Shown here: positions 44,544-53,843 of the stretch, piece by piece
Position numbering within the stretch: position 1 is the first letter of the stretch
How the letters are laid out: each line of letters begins with the position of its first letter
NCBI GenBank assembly: GCA_965208945.1
Contig: OZ242366.1
Location: forward strand, 1,550,001-1,614,000
Direction: 5' to 3'
Length of the DNA stretch: 64,000 nucleotides
Source: JAPPLB01 sp965208945
Lineage (GTDB): Bacteria > Acidobacteriota > Terriglobia > Bryobacterales > UBA6623
Translations under genes and position numbers: made by a program
The notes under the pieces: generated by a model
What the model was told of the DNA's origin: nothing
Databases searched by the model: none
The model's input: only the letters and a program-made list of their open reading frames with translations

Positions 44544-46000
44544 AACATGCTCTCTGGGTGGTCATCGTCAGCGCGAGCCTGATGGCATCCGGCTGCGGCA
44601 ACAAGTTTCAGCCGCCGCCGCACCCGCTCAGCATCCAGACTCCCGAGGAGTGGTCGGGCGGCAGGTCCATCACGGGTATATCGGACGCTCGTTGGTGGAG
44701 CTATCTGAGTGACGCCGGACTCGACACCGCAATCGATACGGCTCTCGAGCACAACTATGACCTTCGGGCGGCTGCGGCGCGGGTGGAAGCGGCTCTGGCC
44801 GAGGCGCGCGCAGCGGGAGCTGACCTGCGTCCCACGATCGACCTGAATCTGGCGCGTGGACGGCAGCGGCAGAACTTCGTCGGGTTGCCGATTCCGGGGC
44901 GCGAAGGCAGCGTGCTCTCGACGACCTACTCCAACGCCGGCGTGAACCTGGCGCTGAGTTGGGAGCCCGACTTCTGGGGACGGATCAAGAGCGGTGAAGC
45001 GGCGGCGTTAGCCGCGGTGGGAGTTCGTGAAGAGGACCTGTCGGCTTCTCGCTTGTCGCTTTCCGGGCAGGTGGCGAAGGCTTGGTTCGCCGCGGTCGAG
45101 GCGCGGCGGCAAGTGGGATTGGCTCGGGCAACGCTGGAGAGCTACAACATCTCGGTCGCACGTGTACGGGAACGGTTTGAACGCGGCTTGCGGTCTTCTC
45201 TTGACCTGCGGCTGGCGCTGACCGAAGTGGATAGGGCCAAGGCGCTCGTCGCGCAGCGGCAGGCGCAAGTCGACTCCTCGATTCGGCAGATCGAGATTCT
45301 GTTGGGGCGGTATCCGTCCGGCGCATACGCACTCGCTGAGGATCTTCCCGATCTGCCGGTGCACGTGCCCGGTGGCTTGCCGTCGGAGCTGGTTCATCGC
45401 CGCCCGGATCTGAAGACGGCCGAACAGGAGCTGTTGGCGTCGGATGCGCGGGTGGAGCAGTCGCGAGCCAATTTGCGCCCGCGTTTCAACTTGACATCGC
45501 AGTTCGGAACCGCCAGCAATAAGTTGCAAGACTTGATGAACGGCAATCTGATGGCTTGGAATCTGATTGGCGGGTTGCTCCACCCGATCTACAACCGCGA
45601 ACGTTTGAAAGCGGGAATCGCCCGTGACGAAGCGCTGGTGACGGAGACGATGGCGCGCTACGAGAGTTCTCTTCTGCGGGCATACGGCGAAGTCGAAATC
45701 GCACTCGCGGCGGAGGACATTCTGGCGCGGCAGGAAGACGCACTCGTGGCGGCGACCGAGAAGTCTCTGGCCGCGCGCGACTTGGCGGAAGATCGTTATC
45801 GGCGCGGCTTGGCGGACATCATTACGGTGCTTTCATCGCAAAGGACGGCGCTCGATTCCGAAAGCCAACTGCTCGCGTTGCGCCGGCAGCGGCTCGACAA
45901 CCGCGTCGATTTGCATCTTGCGCTGGGTGGCGGTTTTGAATCAACTGTGCCGGAACCAGCAATCGAGGTCCCGCAGTTGTCAGCGGCGGAGGACTTATGA
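44540..46000 (+). CDS. Outer membrane efflux channel (OprM/NodT type lipoprotein)
   Basis: The lipobox is SLMASGCGNKFQPP, making the mature protein start at a lipidated Cys. It is followed by TPEEW...ARWWSYLSDAGLDTAIDT, a duplicated helical-barrel architecture (HNYDLRAAAARVEAALAEAR; LALSWEPDFWGRIKSGEAAA; LVHRRPDLKTAEQELLASDA; LLHPIYNRERLKAGIARDEA) and the C-terminal RLDNRVDLHLALGGGF. These are signatures of the TolC-like NodT family. It overlaps the regulator stop by ATGA and the adaptor start by ATGA, so stoichiometric translation with its partners is likely. Confidence 0.92.
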   Translation: MKHALWVVIVSASLMASGCGNKFQPPPHPLSIQTPEEWSGGRSITGISDARWWSYLSDAGLDTAIDTALEHNYDLRAAAARVEAALAEARAAGADLRPTIDLNLARGRQRQNFVGLPIPGREGSVLSTTYSNAGVNLALSWEPDFWGRIKSGEAAALAAVGVREEDLSASRLSLSGQVAKAWFAAVEARRQVGLARATLESYNISVARVRERFERGLRSSLDLRLALTEVDRAKALVAQRQAQVDSSIRQIEILLGRYPSGAYALAEDLPDLPVHVPGGLPSELVHRRPDLKTAEQELLASDARVEQSRANLRPRFNLTSQFGTASNKLQDLMNGNLMAWNLIGGLLHPIYNRERLKAGIARDEALVTETMARYESSLLRAYGEVEIALAAEDILARQEDALVAATEKSLAARDLAEDRYRRGLADIITVLSSQRTALDSESQLLALRRQRLDNRVDLHLALGGGFESTVPEPAIEVPQLSAAEDL

Positions 46001-47190
46001 AAGTCGTAAGGATCGTGCTTCAGATTCTTTTGCCGCTGGCGATTCTCGGCATCGGCTGGTATGTGGCGGTGATATTGGTCGAGGCGCGGGAGGAGCCTGA
46101 AACGGAGCCGATCGAAATACCCTTGCCGCTGGTGCAGGTGCTCGAGGTCAAGCCGACAGGCCAGCGGCTGACGGTGACAGCGGAAGGGACGGTCGTCCCG
46201 CGTACGCAGACGGAGCTGGTGCCGGAGATTTCGGGGCGTGTTGTTTGGGTGTCGCCCTCGCTCGCTTCGGGCGGTTTCTTCGAGAAGGATGAGGAACTGT
46301 TGAAGGTGGATCGGCGCGAGTATGAGTTGGCGGTCGTGCGGGCTCGGTCTGCGGTGGCGCAAGCGGAGCTGATGCTGGCTACGGAGCAGGAAGAGGCGGA
46401 CTTGGCGCGGCGAGAGTGGGAGAGTCTGGGCAAGGGTGAGCCGACTGCGTTGACGTTTCGCGAGCCCCAGGTCGCCCAGGCCCAAGCTGCTCTCGCTTCG
46501 GCACGAGCGGCGTTGGCGCAGGCCGAGTATGACCTCGAGCGCACGGTCGTGAAGGCGCCGTACGCAGGTCGGATTCGGTCGAAGAGCGTGGACGTCGGGC
46601 AGTTCGTAAGCCGCGGCGCGCCGGTGGCGCGCGTCTATGCGGTGGACTATGCCGAAGTGCGGCTCCCGATCCCGGATGCGGAACTGGCTTACGTGGACTT
46701 GCCTTTGGCGTTTCGCGGGCGGGCGGGCGATGTGAACGGACCGAAAGTAACGCTGCGCGCGCAGTTCGCCGGCCGCGAGCACATCTGGCAAGGGCGCATC
46801 GTTCGCACAGAAGCTGAGATTGATCCGCAGAGCCGCATGGTGCAAGCGGTAGCCCGTGTCGCGAATCCGTATGGTCAGGGGGGACGACCCGGCCGGCCCC
46901 CGTTGGCTGTGGGGATGTTCGTCGAGGCGGAAATCGAGGGCAGGTGGGCTTCGTCGGTGGTGCTGCCTCGCTCTGCGTTGCGTGCCGGAGATACGGTGTA
47001 CGTCATCGATGATGGCGGCCGCTTGGAGTTCCGGGCCGTCGATGTGCTGCGAGCCGAGCGAGAGCACGTGCTCGTGCGTTCCGGCTTGCAAGAGGGCGAG
47101 CGGGTTTGTATTTCCAACATCGAGACGGTCGTCGAGGGAATGAAGGTGGAGGTCGTCGCAACAGAGGAGATTGCCGTTCCTGTGTCGTAG
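45997..47190 (+). CDS. RND efflux periplasmic adaptor (membrane fusion protein)
   Basis: A single N-terminal membrane anchor (QILLPLAILGIGWYVAVIL) leads to a lipoyl-like domain (VLEVKPTGQRLTVTAEGTVV, PRTQTELVPEISGRV), a helical hairpin rich in Ala and Glu (RSAVAQAELMLATEQEEADL), the second lipoyl half (DLERTVVKAPYAGRIRSKSV, VDVGQFVSRG) and a beta-barrel plus membrane-proximal region ending near residue 397. The domain order is standard for HlyD/AcrA-type adaptors. It is translationally coupled to the outer membrane channel; the transporter starts 19 bp after the stop. Confidence 0.92.
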   Translation: MKVVRIVLQILLPLAILGIGWYVAVILVEAREEPETEPIEIPLPLVQVLEVKPTGQRLTVTAEGTVVPRTQTELVPEISGRVVWVSPSLASGGFFEKDEELLKVDRREYELAVVRARSAVAQAELMLATEQEEADLARREWESLGKGEPTALTFREPQVAQAQAALASARAALAQAEYDLERTVVKAPYAGRIRSKSVDVGQFVSRGAPVARVYAVDYAEVRLPIPDAELAYVDLPLAFRGRAGDVNGPKVTLRAQFAGREHIWQGRIVRTEAEIDPQSRMVQAVARVANPYGQGGRPGRPPLAVGMFVEAEIEGRWASSVVLPRSALRAGDTVYVIDDGGRLEFRAVDVLRAEREHVLVRSGLQEGERVCISNIETVVEGMKVEVVATEEIAVPVS

Positions 47191-47209
47191 TGGGGAAGCG
47201 GAGCTGTCC

Positions 47210-50200
47210 ATGCGCGGATTGATTTCTTGGTTTGCCCATAACGGGGTTGCCGCCAACCTGTTGATGGCCGTGATCATCGTGATGGGAGCGGTGACGATCC
47301 CGGAGTTGAAGAAGCAAATCTTTCCCGAATACGCCGTCGATTTGGTGACCGTGTCAGTGGATTTTCGCGGCGGCACGCCGGAGGAGATCGAGGAGACCGT
47401 CTGCATCCGGATCGAGGAAGAGATCCAGGATCTGGATGGGATCAAGAAGATCTCTTCGACCGCGGCGGAGGGCAATGGGACAGTAACCGTGGAGGTGGCG
47501 CCAGGGTATGATTCCCGCCGGCTGCTTGACGATGTCAAGTCGCGGGTGGATTCGATCGACACGTTCCCCGATGAAACGGAGAAACCGGTGGTGCGGGAGC
47601 TTCTGAACCGCCGGCAGGTGATCAATGTTTCGATCTCTGGCAACACGGATGAGAAGACACTGAAGCGGCTGGCCGAGCAGGTGCGAGACGAGATCATCGA
47701 CCTGCCGGGGATCACACAAGCCCAGATGGTCAATGCACGGGACTACGAGATCTCGATCGAGGTTTCGGAAGACGCGCTGCGAAGGCACAACCTGACATTC
47801 GATTTCGTGGCGCAGAGGGTGCGGCGTTTTTCGCTGGACTTGCCGGGTGGTTCCCTGAAAACCGAGACGGGCGATATTCTGCTGCGGACAAAGGGGCAGG
47901 CCTATGTCGGGCAGGACTTCAAAAAGCTCCCGCTGTTGACGAAACCGGACGGCACGAAGCTGTATCTCGAAGACGTCGCCACCGTGGTGGACGGCTTCAC
48001 CGATACGGACGAGTGGGCCTTTTTCAATGGCAAGCCGTCGATGATGGTCTCCGTATATCGAGTGGGGGATCAGAACGCCATCACGGTGTCGGAGACCATT
48101 CACGACTACGTTGAGCAGGCGCACGCCCATATGCCGGAAGGCATTGCAATCGAGATATGGAAAGACGATGCGTCTTTCCTGCGGGGCCGCATCGATTTGC
48201 TGCTGCGGAATGCCGCGAGCGGACTGGCCCTGGTGTTCATCGTGCTGGCGCTGTTCTTACGCATGCAACTTGCGTTTTGGGTGACGATCGGGATTCCGAT
48301 TTCGTTCCTGGGGGCTCTGGCTCTGATGCCGCTGTACGGCGGGTCGATCAACATGGTTTCGCTGTTCTCGATGATTCTGGTGCTGGGCATCGTTGTGGAC
48401 GACGCCATCGTCGTGGGCGAGAGCATCTTTACCGAACAACAACACGGGAACCCGGGCGTGGAAGGGGCGGTTCGTGGGACCCAGACCGTCGGAATACCGG
48501 TGATTTTCGGGGTGCTGACGACCATGGCCGCGTTCTCGCCGATGTTGTTCCTGCCGGGGTACATGGGCAACATCTGGGGGGTGATTCCGTTGGCGGTGAT
48601 TCCGGCTTTGCTGTTCTCGTTGATTGAATCGCAACTTGTGCTGCCGCATCACCTGTCGGGGAAACGCGCACCCAAGGGTATAGTCCGGAGTCCGAATCTG
48701 CTGGTGAGAATGTGGAGAGCGTTTTTCGGCTTTTTCGACTGGGCGCTGCAGTGGTTCATCAGGAACATCTACGGGCCGGCGCTTAGAGGCATGCTGAACT
48801 GGCGCTATGTGACGATGGCGGTGGCGGTGGCGACCCTGATGTTGACCCTGGGGCTGGTCGGCGGCGGTTTTCTGGAATTCACGTTCTTCCCGCAAGTCGA
48901 GGCGGACTATGTCATCGGCACGGTCACCTTCCCTTTGGAAACTCCGGCGACGGTGACCGAGCGGGCGATCAAGAAAATGCAGGCGGCGGCGGAGCGGCTA
49001 CAGCAAGAGATGGATGCCAGCTCGGGGGAGAAGGCGTTTCGGCACGTGCTGGCAACCGTTGGAAATCAGCCCTTGACGAGGGAGAGCCGTGAAAACGCAG
49101 GCGGGAGAAGCACGGAAGGCGGCGGTTCCCACATCGGTGAAATCGGCATCGAGTTGGCTCCGTCGGAAAGCCGTACGATCTCTAGCGGCGATTTGGCCAA
49201 CCGCTGGCGCGACTTGACAGGGTCGATTCCGGGCGCCGTCGAGTTGAAGTTCACTGCGGATCTGCTGGCCGGGGCCTCTGACATTGACTTTCAGCTTCGC
49301 GGACGAGACACGAAGGAGTTGCGCCAAGTAGCGGACAAACTCAAGGCCAAATTGGCTGAGTACCCGGGTGTCTATGACATCACTGACTCATTTCGGGGCG
49401 GCAAGCCGGAGGTCAAACTGGCGCTGAACTCGAAAGGAGAGGCTCTGGGGTTGACGCTTCAGGATCTCGCGAATCAGGTGAGGCAGGGGTTCTATGGCGA
49501 AGAGGCGCAGAGGATTCAACGGGGACGCGACGACATTCGGGTGATGGTGCGCTACCCAAGGGAGGAGCGGAGCTCGCTGGGCGATCTCGAGTCGATGCGG
49601 ATCCGGACGCCAAGCGGCAACGAAGTGCCGTTCTCCACGGTGGCGGAGGCTTCTTTGGGCCGCGGGTTCGCGAAAATCCGGCGGGTCGACCGAGAGCGCG
49701 TCATCAACGTGACGGCGGATGTCGATGCGTCCCAGACAAACGAGAATACGGTCATTGAAGACGTGAGCCGTACGTTCCTGGATCCGCTGATCGAGACGCA
49801 ATACTCGAATGTCAGCTTCTCTCTGGAAGGCCAGCAGCGTGAACAGATAGAGATGCTGAGCGAGTTGGCGATAGGTTTTGCCGCAGCGCTATTCGTGATC
49901 TATGTATTGATGGCGATCCCGTTCAAATCGTACACGCAGCCGTTGATCGTGATGGTCGCGGTGCCGTTCGGGATCGTCGGCGCGGTTTGGGGACATGCGT
50001 TTATGGGGTATGAGTTGAGCATCATGTCGATGTTCGGCCTCGTCGCGCTCACGGGCGTAGTCGTGAACGACAGTCTCGTATTGGTGAACTACATCAATAG
50101 TCATCGCAACGAAGGAAAGGGTCTGCTCGATGCAGTGCGCACTGCGGGGCTGGTGCGTTTTCGGCCGATTCTGTTGACCTCTCTCACGACAGCGGCAGGC

Positions 50201-50563
50201 ATTACCCCGCTGATGCTGGAACAGAGCGTGCAGGCGCAGTTCTTGATCCCGATGGCCGTGGCCCTCGCTTTCGGTGTGTTGTTCGCGACCGTGATTTCAC
50301 TCGTGCTGGTGCCGGCGATGTATCTGATTATCGAGGACATCAAGCAGGCGGGTTATTGGGTGTCGCGAGGGCTGGTGTGGCTCTATCGTCCTCTGCCGGA
50401 GCCTTCGATGGCAGCCGGTACAGACTCTCCGTCCGTATCCGGGACATCGCTGCTCGAGTCGAACGGCGCACCCGGCCAGCGTCAAGTCGGAGCGGTCTCG
50501 AGCGGCACGGACGGCATTGGCAGAGGCGTTTCGCCGCTCGCTGCCCAGCGCAAGGATGATTAA
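47210..50563 (+). CDS. RND efflux permease without the canonical TM10 lysine
   Basis: The 1117-residue protein has the RND duplication: N-terminal GLISWFAHNGVAANLLMAVI helix, large periplasmic loops, TM4 with LGIVVDDAIVVGESIF (the proton-relay Asp pair) and, in the second half, TM10 reading LTGVVVNDSLVLVNYINS. In AcrB the corresponding position is Lys940; here it is Asn, as in the HAE-type subgroup with GVVVNDSLVL. The periplasmic DN/DC loops are typical (VDFRGGTPEEIEETVCIRIE, SFSLEGQQREQIEMLSELAI). I prefer the start at 47210, where the protein begins MRGLISWF as in relatives. The C-terminal tail (after 1060) is short and Ser/Pro-rich. Substrate unknown. Confidence 0.9.
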   Translation: MRGLISWFAHNGVAANLLMAVIIVMGAVTIPELKKQIFPEYAVDLVTVSVDFRGGTPEEIEETVCIRIEEEIQDLDGIKKISSTAAEGNGTVTVEVAPGYDSRRLLDDVKSRVDSIDTFPDETEKPVVRELLNRRQVINVSISGNTDEKTLKRLAEQVRDEIIDLPGITQAQMVNARDYEISIEVSEDALRRHNLTFDFVAQRVRRFSLDLPGGSLKTETGDILLRTKGQAYVGQDFKKLPLLTKPDGTKLYLEDVATVVDGFTDTDEWAFFNGKPSMMVSVYRVGDQNAITVSETIHDYVEQAHAHMPEGIAIEIWKDDASFLRGRIDLLLRNAASGLALVFIVLALFLRMQLAFWVTIGIPISFLGALALMPLYGGSINMVSLFSMILVLGIVVDDAIVVGESIFTEQQHGNPGVEGAVRGTQTVGIPVIFGVLTTMAAFSPMLFLPGYMGNIWGVIPLAVIPALLFSLIESQLVLPHHLSGKRAPKGIVRSPNLLVRMWRAFFGFFDWALQWFIRNIYGPALRGMLNWRYVTMAVAVATLMLTLGLVGGGFLEFTFFPQVEADYVIGTVTFPLETPATVTERAIKKMQAAAERLQQEMDASSGEKAFRHVLATVGNQPLTRESRENAGGRSTEGGGSHIGEIGIELAPSESRTISSGDLANRWRDLTGSIPGAVELKFTADLLAGASDIDFQLRGRDTKELRQVADKLKAKLAEYPGVYDITDSFRGGKPEVKLALNSKGEALGLTLQDLANQVRQGFYGEEAQRIQRGRDDIRVMVRYPREERSSLGDLESMRIRTPSGNEVPFSTVAEASLGRGFAKIRRVDRERVINVTADVDASQTNENTVIEDVSRTFLDPLIETQYSNVSFSLEGQQREQIEMLSELAIGFAAALFVIYVLMAIPFKSYTQPLIVMVAVPFGIVGAVWGHAFMGYELSIMSMFGLVALTGVVVNDSLVLVNYINSHRNEGKGLLDAVRTAGLVRFRPILLTSLTTAAGITPLMLEQSVQAQFLIPMAVALAFGVLFATVISLVLVPAMYLIIEDIKQAGYWVSRGLVWLYRPLPEPSMAAGTDSPSVSGTSLLESNGAPGQRQVGAVSSGTDGIGRGVSPLAAQRKDD

Positions 50564-50630
50564 CCGATCAGAGAGGGTACAGGGAGGTCTGGTTTCGTGT
50601 TCGCCATGATCTTGCCCGAGAAGCTCCCTG

Positions 50631-50814
50631 CTAGCCTGCTTTTCTCACCACGCGGCGAGGTGAAGTGCGTGAGAGGGCCGTCAGGACGAGGCGCGAGCCG
50701 CTTGGCGCGCGCAGGCGTACTTGACCGTACGTTGAGCACGGCAAGCAAGCGCAACGAAGTCCTGGCGGTCGTATCGCGTGCTTCGACCGTCGGGTGGTGA
50801 GAAATGCAGGCTAG
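50631..50814. mobile_element. YTAG-flanked inverted-repeat element, copy 6
   Basis: Left end CTAG + CCTGCTTTTCTCACCAC; right end GTGGTGAGAAATGCAGG + CTAG, same 4-bp flanks. The interior is close to copy 2 base for base and carries GCGTACTTGACCGTACG. The final ATG of the right inverted repeat (50804-50806) is the start codon of the next gene. Confidence 0.85.
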
Positions 50815-51625
50815 GCTCCTGTTCGTCTTTCTGACGACGTTTCCCTTTGCGAGTGCCCAGAACGGCGCCACGGACGCTCTTCCGCCTATCGAAAAAATCA
50901 TCCAAAAAGCTCTCGCGAGGGCCGAGCGGCAGAAGAAGCTGGATCTCAGCCGCATCTCCGTAGCTGAGCTGATCAAGGTGACTGAGCGTCTTGACGATGA
51001 GGGCTCAACCGAATCCAAGGAAGAAATCGTCTTTCGAGAAAGCCTGCACGACGGTCATTATTTCCATGAGAAGATTCTCGTCAACGGCCGTAAGTTGTCG
51101 GAAAAAGAAGCAAATGACGAGAAAGTCCGCAAGGAGAAGTTCCTGCGGGAAATCGAGCGCAACCGAGGCAACAAGTCCTACAAACCGAAGAACGATCGAG
51201 TCGAGTTCAATCGCGAATTGGTCGAGCGCTACCAGGCGAAGCTGGCAGGGCGGGAAACCGTTCACGGCCGAGAAGCCTATGTGATCGAGTTCGAACCCAG
51301 GCACGGGAAACTACCCGTAAGAAGGCGGATGGATTATGCGCTGAACAAGTCGAATGGCCGCGTATGGATCGACTCCGAAGACTATGGCATCGCGCGCGTC
51401 GAGTTCCATTTGATGGAGCCCGTGCGTCTATGGTACGGGATCCTCGGGAACGTGACGGTCGCCGACGGACTTGTGGAGACGATCCGGAACGAGGAAGGCT
51501 TTTGGCTGCCCCGCGAGATGAAAATCTATATGGACGGCCGTATTCTCTTCACGTCTCTCCACCACAGGTCCCTCAGAAGATGGCGCTACCCCGATGAGGG
51601 TGAATCGCTGTCCGCAGGCCACTGA
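50804..51625 (+). CDS. LolA-like secreted protein of unknown function, start codon inside a repeat element
   Basis: A 273-residue protein with signal peptide LLFVFLTTFPFASAQ, a helical stretch (KIIQKALARAERQKKLDLSR) and a charged region, then the beta-rich half (LAGRETVHGREAYVIEFEPR; MDYALNKSNGRVWIDSEDYG; IARVEFHLMEPVRLWYGILG) that matches the LolA/LppX-like fold of outer membrane lipoprotein-sorting proteins and sigma-E regulators. Its first four residues (MQAR) come from inverted-repeat copy 6, whose terminal GAGAAATGCAGG gives the ATG; no other start codon is available that keeps a signal peptide. The gene may have lost its original start. It converges with ligA. Confidence 0.7.
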   Translation: MQARLLFVFLTTFPFASAQNGATDALPPIEKIIQKALARAERQKKLDLSRISVAELIKVTERLDDEGSTESKEEIVFRESLHDGHYFHEKILVNGRKLSEKEANDEKVRKEKFLREIERNRGNKSYKPKNDRVEFNRELVERYQAKLAGRETVHGREAYVIEFEPRHGKLPVRRRMDYALNKSNGRVWIDSEDYGIARVEFHLMEPVRLWYGILGNVTVADGLVETIRNEEGFWLPREMKIYMDGRILFTSLHHRSLRRWRYPDEGESLSAGH

Positions 51626-51746
51626 ACGTTTTCGGTTTTTCCCGTGGCTTCCTTCTCGACAGCTCGGCCGGAATGCCGACCGTAGCGGGACTTCACCAGT
51701 AGCCGCAACATCGCAACCCTGATCCCTGACTGCAACTTGGCGTGAG

Positions 51747-53813
51747 TCAATCAGCCGCTTGCGGCGGTTTCGACAGGTCGTCGAGAAGCTCGCGCAGTTG
51801 CGTCTCGTCCAGAATGGGAATGTCCAAAGCTTGGGCCTTATCGAGCTTGGATCCGGCCTTTTCGCCGGCGACGACATAGCTCGTCTTCTTGCTGACCGAT
51901 CCGATGACCTTTCCTCCGGCCTGTTCGATCAGCCGTCCGGCCTCGTCCCTTGTCAGAGACGGCAAGGTCCCGGTCAGCACGAAAGTATTACCGCTCAGCG
52001 GCGTTTCTCGCCGCTCGACCTTCTTCTCGCCTTCGAATCGCAGACCAGCATCGCGTAACGCCTCGATCAACCGTTGATTCTCCGGCTCCTGGAAGAAATC
52101 GACGACTGCCTGCGCTACCCGGGGTCCGACGTCCTCGACTTTCTGCAAGTCTTCCAGCGACGCTGCGCCGAGCGCATCGATCCCGCCATAGCTGTCCATG
52201 AGTATCTGCGCCGTTCTCTCACCGACGTAGCGAATCCCCAGTCCATACACGAGCCGCGCCACCGAGCGCGAGCTAGAATCCTCGATGTTGGTCAACAGGT
52301 TCTCCGTCGACTTCTTGCCCATCCGCTCCAACGACTCGATCTGATCCTTGTTCTGATCCTTTTTCAGTTCATATAGGCCCGCCAGACTCTCGATCAATCC
52401 CTTGTCGACGAACTGCTCGACTAGGGCCTCGCCCAGACCGTCGATGTTCATCGCCCGCCGCGAAGCGAAATGCAGAATCGATTCCTTCAGCCGCGCCGGA
52501 CAATTCGTATTGACACAACGTTTGATGGCTTCTCCTTCTTCACGCACGACGCGTGTTTCGCACACGGGACATGATTCCGGCAACGAGAACGGTTTTCGGT
52601 CTTCGCCGGGCGCCATCATCCGCACGACCTTGGGAATCACATCGCCGCTGCGCTCGATCAGCACCGTATCGCCGATCTGCAGTGCCAGCCGTTCGATTTC
52701 GTCTTCGTTATGCAGGGTCGCCCGCGACACGGTAACGCCGCCGACGGCTACCGGCTTGAGCCGCGCGCTTGGAGTGAGCGCTCCAGTGCGCCCCACATTT
52801 ACCTCGATGTCCTCGACGACCGTCACCGCCTGCTCCGCCGCCCATTTGCAAGCCACGGCCCAGCGCGGAGCGCGCGATCGCGTACCCAGTTCGCTCTGGA
52901 GAGTCGTGGAGTCCACTTTTATGACGAGGCCGTCGATTTCGTACGGCAGCGATTCCCGCTCCTTGCCCCAATCGGAGGCGAAAGTAAGTATGGGCTCCAC
53001 TCCCGAAAACAGCGCTCGATTCGTGTTCACCTTGAACCCGTAGGCCTCCAGCGCATCAAGAGTAAGCCAGTGCCGGTCGAACATCGACGAGCCGTTTCGT
53101 AGCAGTGCGTAGGCATAAAAGTCCAACCGTCGCGATGCCGTAATCTTCGGATCGAGTACGCGGAGCGATCCCGCTGCGGCGTTTCGCGGATTCGCGAACG
53201 TTGGCTGCTCTTCCCGCAGACGTTCCGCATTCAGCTTCTCGAACGACCGCCGTGTCATCACGACCTCGCCGCGTACTTCCACCTCTCCGGTCCAATCGAC
53301 CTTCGTGCCCGAAGTCGAATTGAGCCGCAACGGCAGGGAACGAATCGTCCGTGCGTTCTCGGTGATTTCTTCCCCGGTGTATCCGTCTCCTCGGGTCAAC
53401 GCACGTGTCATCAGCCCGTCGGCGAAGTGCACGGCCATCGAAATCCCGTCCAGCTTCAACTCGGCGACATAATCCACCGTTTCCAAGTCCGCCCGCTCCC
53501 GCACTCGCCGGTCGAACTCGCGCAAGTCCCCATCGCTGAAGGCGTTGTCGAGACTGAGCATCGGCGACAGATGGGCCATCTTCACGAAGCCTTCGCGCGG
53601 TGGAGCGCCCACCCGCTGCGTCGGCGAATCAGCCGCCACGAGCTGTGGATACTGCTTTTCCAACCCCTGCAACTCGCGCATCAGGGCGTCGTACTCGGCG
53701 TCGGAAACTTCCGGTTGGTCGAGCACGTAGTACTGTTTGTCGTGATGTCGGATGGTTTCCCGGAGGGTGGCCGCACGTTCCTTGGCGTCGACCGGGACAT
53801 CGCCTGGACCCAT
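51747..53813 (-). CDS. ligA: NAD-dependent DNA ligase
   Basis: 688 residues with the bacterial LigA domain order: Ia domain (HHDKQYYVLDQPEVSDAEYD), adenylation domain with the Lys120 motif ELKLDG, OB fold, a four-Cys zinc finger (CPVCETRVVREEGEAIKRCV, NTNCPARLK), helix-hairpin-helix repeats (GLGIRYVGERTAQILMDSYG; VEDVGPRVAQAVVDFF) and a C-terminal BRCT domain (LSGNTFVLTGTLPSLTRDEA; SKKTSYVVAGEKAGSKLDKA). It seals nicks in replication and repair. The start at 53813 is close to a minus-strand TATAAT, giving a very short leader. It diverges from the lipid kinase and converges on the LolA-like gene. Confidence 0.95.
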   Translation of the reverse strand: MGPGDVPVDAKERAATLRETIRHHDKQYYVLDQPEVSDAEYDALMRELQGLEKQYPQLVAADSPTQRVGAPPREGFVKMAHLSPMLSLDNAFSDGDLREFDRRVRERADLETVDYVAELKLDGISMAVHFADGLMTRALTRGDGYTGEEITENARTIRSLPLRLNSTSGTKVDWTGEVEVRGEVVMTRRSFEKLNAERLREEQPTFANPRNAAAGSLRVLDPKITASRRLDFYAYALLRNGSSMFDRHWLTLDALEAYGFKVNTNRALFSGVEPILTFASDWGKERESLPYEIDGLVIKVDSTTLQSELGTRSRAPRWAVACKWAAEQAVTVVEDIEVNVGRTGALTPSARLKPVAVGGVTVSRATLHNEDEIERLALQIGDTVLIERSGDVIPKVVRMMAPGEDRKPFSLPESCPVCETRVVREEGEAIKRCVNTNCPARLKESILHFASRRAMNIDGLGEALVEQFVDKGLIESLAGLYELKKDQNKDQIESLERMGKKSTENLLTNIEDSSSRSVARLVYGLGIRYVGERTAQILMDSYGGIDALGAASLEDLQKVEDVGPRVAQAVVDFFQEPENQRLIEALRDAGLRFEGEKKVERRETPLSGNTFVLTGTLPSLTRDEAGRLIEQAGGKVIGSVSKKTSYVVAGEKAGSKLDKAQALDIPILDETQLRELLDDLSKPPQAAD

Positions 53814-53823
53814 GGACGTTACT

Positions 53824-53829
53824 ATTATA
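53824..53829 (-). promoter_or_regulatory. -10-like box for ligA in the divergent 30-bp gap
   Basis: The minus strand reads TATAAT here, within the A/T-rich 30-bp gap between ligA and the lipid kinase. The start site would be only a few bases from the ligA ATG, so the leader would be very short. No -35 is evident. The same sequence read the other way may serve the kinase. Confidence 0.35.
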
Positions 53830-53843
53830 GAAATTTATCTTTC

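Noticed and set aside
53427..53843. Upstream extension of the lipid kinase frame
   Set aside because: It overlaps ligA on the opposite strand and lacks kinase homology; the true protein begins at the conserved AVLIYNPASG segment.
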